A stretch of 25,990 nucleotides of DNA from positions 1 to 25,990 of the forward strand of contig CAKQBK010000035.1 of assembly GCA_934216155.1 (NCBI GenBank). The letters run 5' to 3'. Of the stretch, positions 24,495 through 25,990 are shown piece after piece. This DNA is from an uncultured Dialister sp. Its GTDB lineage: Bacteria > Bacillota > Negativicutes > Veillonellales > Dialisteraceae. The notes beneath the pieces were generated by a model. It was not told the DNA's origin and ran no database searches. It was given only the letters and a program-made list of their open reading frames with translations. Numbering within the stretch: the stretch's first letter is position 1; each line of letters begins with the position of its first letter. The position numbers and the translations under genes are program-made.

Positions 24495-25885
24495 TTGTTT
24501 ATCCCTTTTTCCTTTACCATTTGAATCAATTCTTCACCGGAGCGGTAAATACTACCGGCTCCCATGGTTATAATCATATCACCTGGCTGGATAAAATCAT
24601 ATAGAGCTTTTGCCATTTCGTGAATATTTTCCACATAATGGATTTCTTTTCCTGGATTTCGTTTCGCAACCAAAGACGGAATCAGGTGTCCATCTACGCC
24701 GGCAATCGGTTCTTCGCTGGCCGCATAAATGTCGGTAAAGAACAGAACGTCTGCATCATCAAAGGCTTCCGCAAATTCCTGCTGCAGCAGCTGGGTGCGA
24801 GAGTACCGATGGGGCTGGAACGCACAAATGATGCGATGGTCCCCTGTTTCTCTGGCAGCACGCAAGGTGGCTTCAATTTCTGTCGGATGGTGCGCATAAT
24901 CATCCACCACCCAGAGATCATTTTCTCTGGATTTCGTTTCAAAGCGGCGCTTCACGCCTACGAAATGAGAAAGAGCCTGCTGGATAGTGGTAAAGGAAAT
25001 ACCACAATAGAGCCCGGTCACTACAGCGCCCAAAGCGTCTCGGATGTTATGGGTTCCCGGAATCTGCAGTTCGATGGTGCCCAAGTTTTCTCCTTTATGA
25101 AGCACATTGAAGAACAGGTGCTTATTTTCATACCGTTTATTGATAGCCTGGTAATCAGCATTTTCATCCAATCCATAGGTAATGATGGGCTTTTCTACCT
25201 TTGGCAGAATAGCCTTCACCCCTTCGCTATCGATGCAAAGAATGGCTGCACCGTCATTATAGGAAATATGGCTAATGAATTCCACGAAGGCTTTGCGAAT
25301 ATTTTCCACGCTACCATAGTGATCCAAATGGTCATCTTCGATATTGGTCACCACCGTGAGGTACGTGGAGAATTTCAAGAAAGAGCCGTCACTTTCATCG
25401 GCTTCGGCAATCACATAATCGCCATGACCCAGAATGGAATTGCCATGAATGTAGTCTGCAGCGGCCCCCAGTACGATGGTGGGGTCTTTCTGGGCTTCAT
25501 AGAAAATCTGTCCCACCATAGCGGAGGTGGTGGATTTCCCATGAGCACCGGCTACCGCAATGCCTTTCCCCCACTGGAACATAGCTGCCAGCACGTCAGA
25601 CCGATGGAAGACGGGAATGTTTTCCTTTTTCGCTTCCAACAGTTCTGGATTGTCGTCTGAAATGGCAGAGGAAATAATGAGACAATCTGCCCCTTTCACA
25701 TGCTCTGCCTTGTGCCCAATATAAACAATGGCACCTTTTTTACGAAAATCTTCTAAAAAAGGAGAATCGTTCATATCGGAGCCAGATACTTCATATCCTT
25801 TGTCAAGCAAAATCGTAGCCAAGGCTCTCATGCCCATGCCACCAATTCCTACAAAGTGAAATCGATGATATCTATTCAAATCCAT
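24491..25885 (-). CDS. murC: UDP-N-acetylmuramate--L-alanine ligase
   Basis: The 464-residue cytoplasmic Mur ligase adds L-Ala to UDP-MurNAc. HFVGIGGMGMRALA is near residue 9, the ATP-binding loop AGAHGKSTTSAM near 112-122, EADESDGSF near 165, the DDYAHHPTEI motif near 335 and CAFQPHRYSRT near 360. AAGGAGG lies upstream of the ATG at 25885. It is coupled to ddl. The upstream region holds a tandem repeat array running off the window. Confidence 0.98.
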   Translation of the reverse strand: MDLNRYHRFHFVGIGGMGMRALATILLDKGYEVSGSDMNDSPFLEDFRKKGAIVYIGHKAEHVKGADCLIISSAISDDNPELLEAKKENIPVFHRSDVLAAMFQWGKGIAVAGAHGKSTTSAMVGQIFYEAQKDPTIVLGAAADYIHGNSILGHGDYVIAEADESDGSFLKFSTYLTVVTNIEDDHLDHYGSVENIRKAFVEFISHISYNDGAAILCIDSEGVKAILPKVEKPIITYGLDENADYQAINKRYENKHLFFNVLHKGENLGTIELQIPGTHNIRDALGAVVTGLYCGISFTTIQQALSHFVGVKRRFETKSRENDLWVVDDYAHHPTEIEATLRAARETGDHRIICAFQPHRYSRTQLLQQEFAEAFDDADVLFFTDIYAASEEPIAGVDGHLIPSLVAKRNPGKEIHYVENIHEMAKALYDFIQPGDMIITMGAGSIYRSGEELIQMVKEKGINK

Positions 25886-25916
25886 AGTAGGATCCTCCTT
25901 GTTATTTGAAATATAG

Positions 25917-25990
25917 GGTTCTCAGGGTTCTCAGGGTTCTCAGGGTTCTCAGGGTTCTCAGGGTTCTCAGGGTTCTCAGGGTTCTCAGGG
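25917..25990. repeat. Perfect GGTTCTCAG tandem array (family A arm), cut by window edge
   Basis: Eight exact 9-nt copies plus two bases run to the window end. This is the unit of family A arms in its most homogeneous form, probably the left arm of another dyad. It begins about 32 nt upstream of the murC start codon. Confidence 0.95.

Noticed and set aside
24620..25660. A 346-codon plus-strand open frame opposite murC
   Set aside because: It is antisense to murC, whose motifs are all present on the minus strand.
25917..25990. CRISPR array at the right edge
   Set aside because: The 9-nt units are directly tandem with no spacers, so it is a simple tandem array.

Overview
The window is a single-direction stretch of bacterial chromosome. 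Every convincing gene is on the minus strand, so transcription runs from high to low coordinates. Lipopolysaccharide heptose genes (gmhA, gmhB) sit beside genes of Firmicutes flavour: a UPF0735/PheB-type ACT protein, a divergent FtsQ/DivIB, and nrdR. An LL-diaminopimelate aminotransferase is also present. Together these point to a diderm Firmicute, most likely a Negativicutes member (Dialister/Megasphaera-like). This placement is an inference; no rRNA or tRNA gene is visible to confirm it.

In transcription order the genes are: murC-ddl (4-nt overlap), ftsQ and ftsZ (cell wall and division); nrdR-gmhA-gmhB (overlapping); a TrmH/SpoU RNA methyltransferase; an ACT protein-hom-thrB operon (threonine branch); a CobN-type chelatase large subunit, a radical SAM/SPASM protein, and ChlI- and ChlD-type AAA+ subunits (metal insertion into a tetrapyrrole); dapL (lysine/diaminopimelate); a four-helix-bundle S23/bAvd-family protein; ychF; and an sfsA-DUF123 gene cut by the left edge. 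Three intrinsic terminators (after the chlD-like gene, thrB and ftsZ) and three candidate sigma-70 promoters (dapL, the threonine operon, cobN) can be read from the sequence.

The striking part is what lies between the genes. Nearly every gap holds large imperfect dyads whose arms are short tandem repeats running inward on one side and as reverse complement on the other. The unit is 9 nt in two families (GGTTCTCAG-like, family A; GGTTATAAA-like, family C) and 7 nt in four others (GTGACTN, E; GTTGNTN, F; GGTTTAA, G; GAGGAGT, D). Dyads are nested inside each other (D around C, E around F). A separate 161-nt near-perfect hairpin (family B) occurs twice, in opposite orientations. The two copies carry compensatory base-pair changes, and one has inserted into a family C dyad. 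The only gene inside a dyad is the S23/bAvd-like four-helix-bundle gene, which sits in the loop of a family C element. This makes the other dyads look like empty or non-autonomous relatives, a hypothesis that can be tested across the genome. The right edge ends in eight perfect GGTTCTCAG copies upstream of murC.
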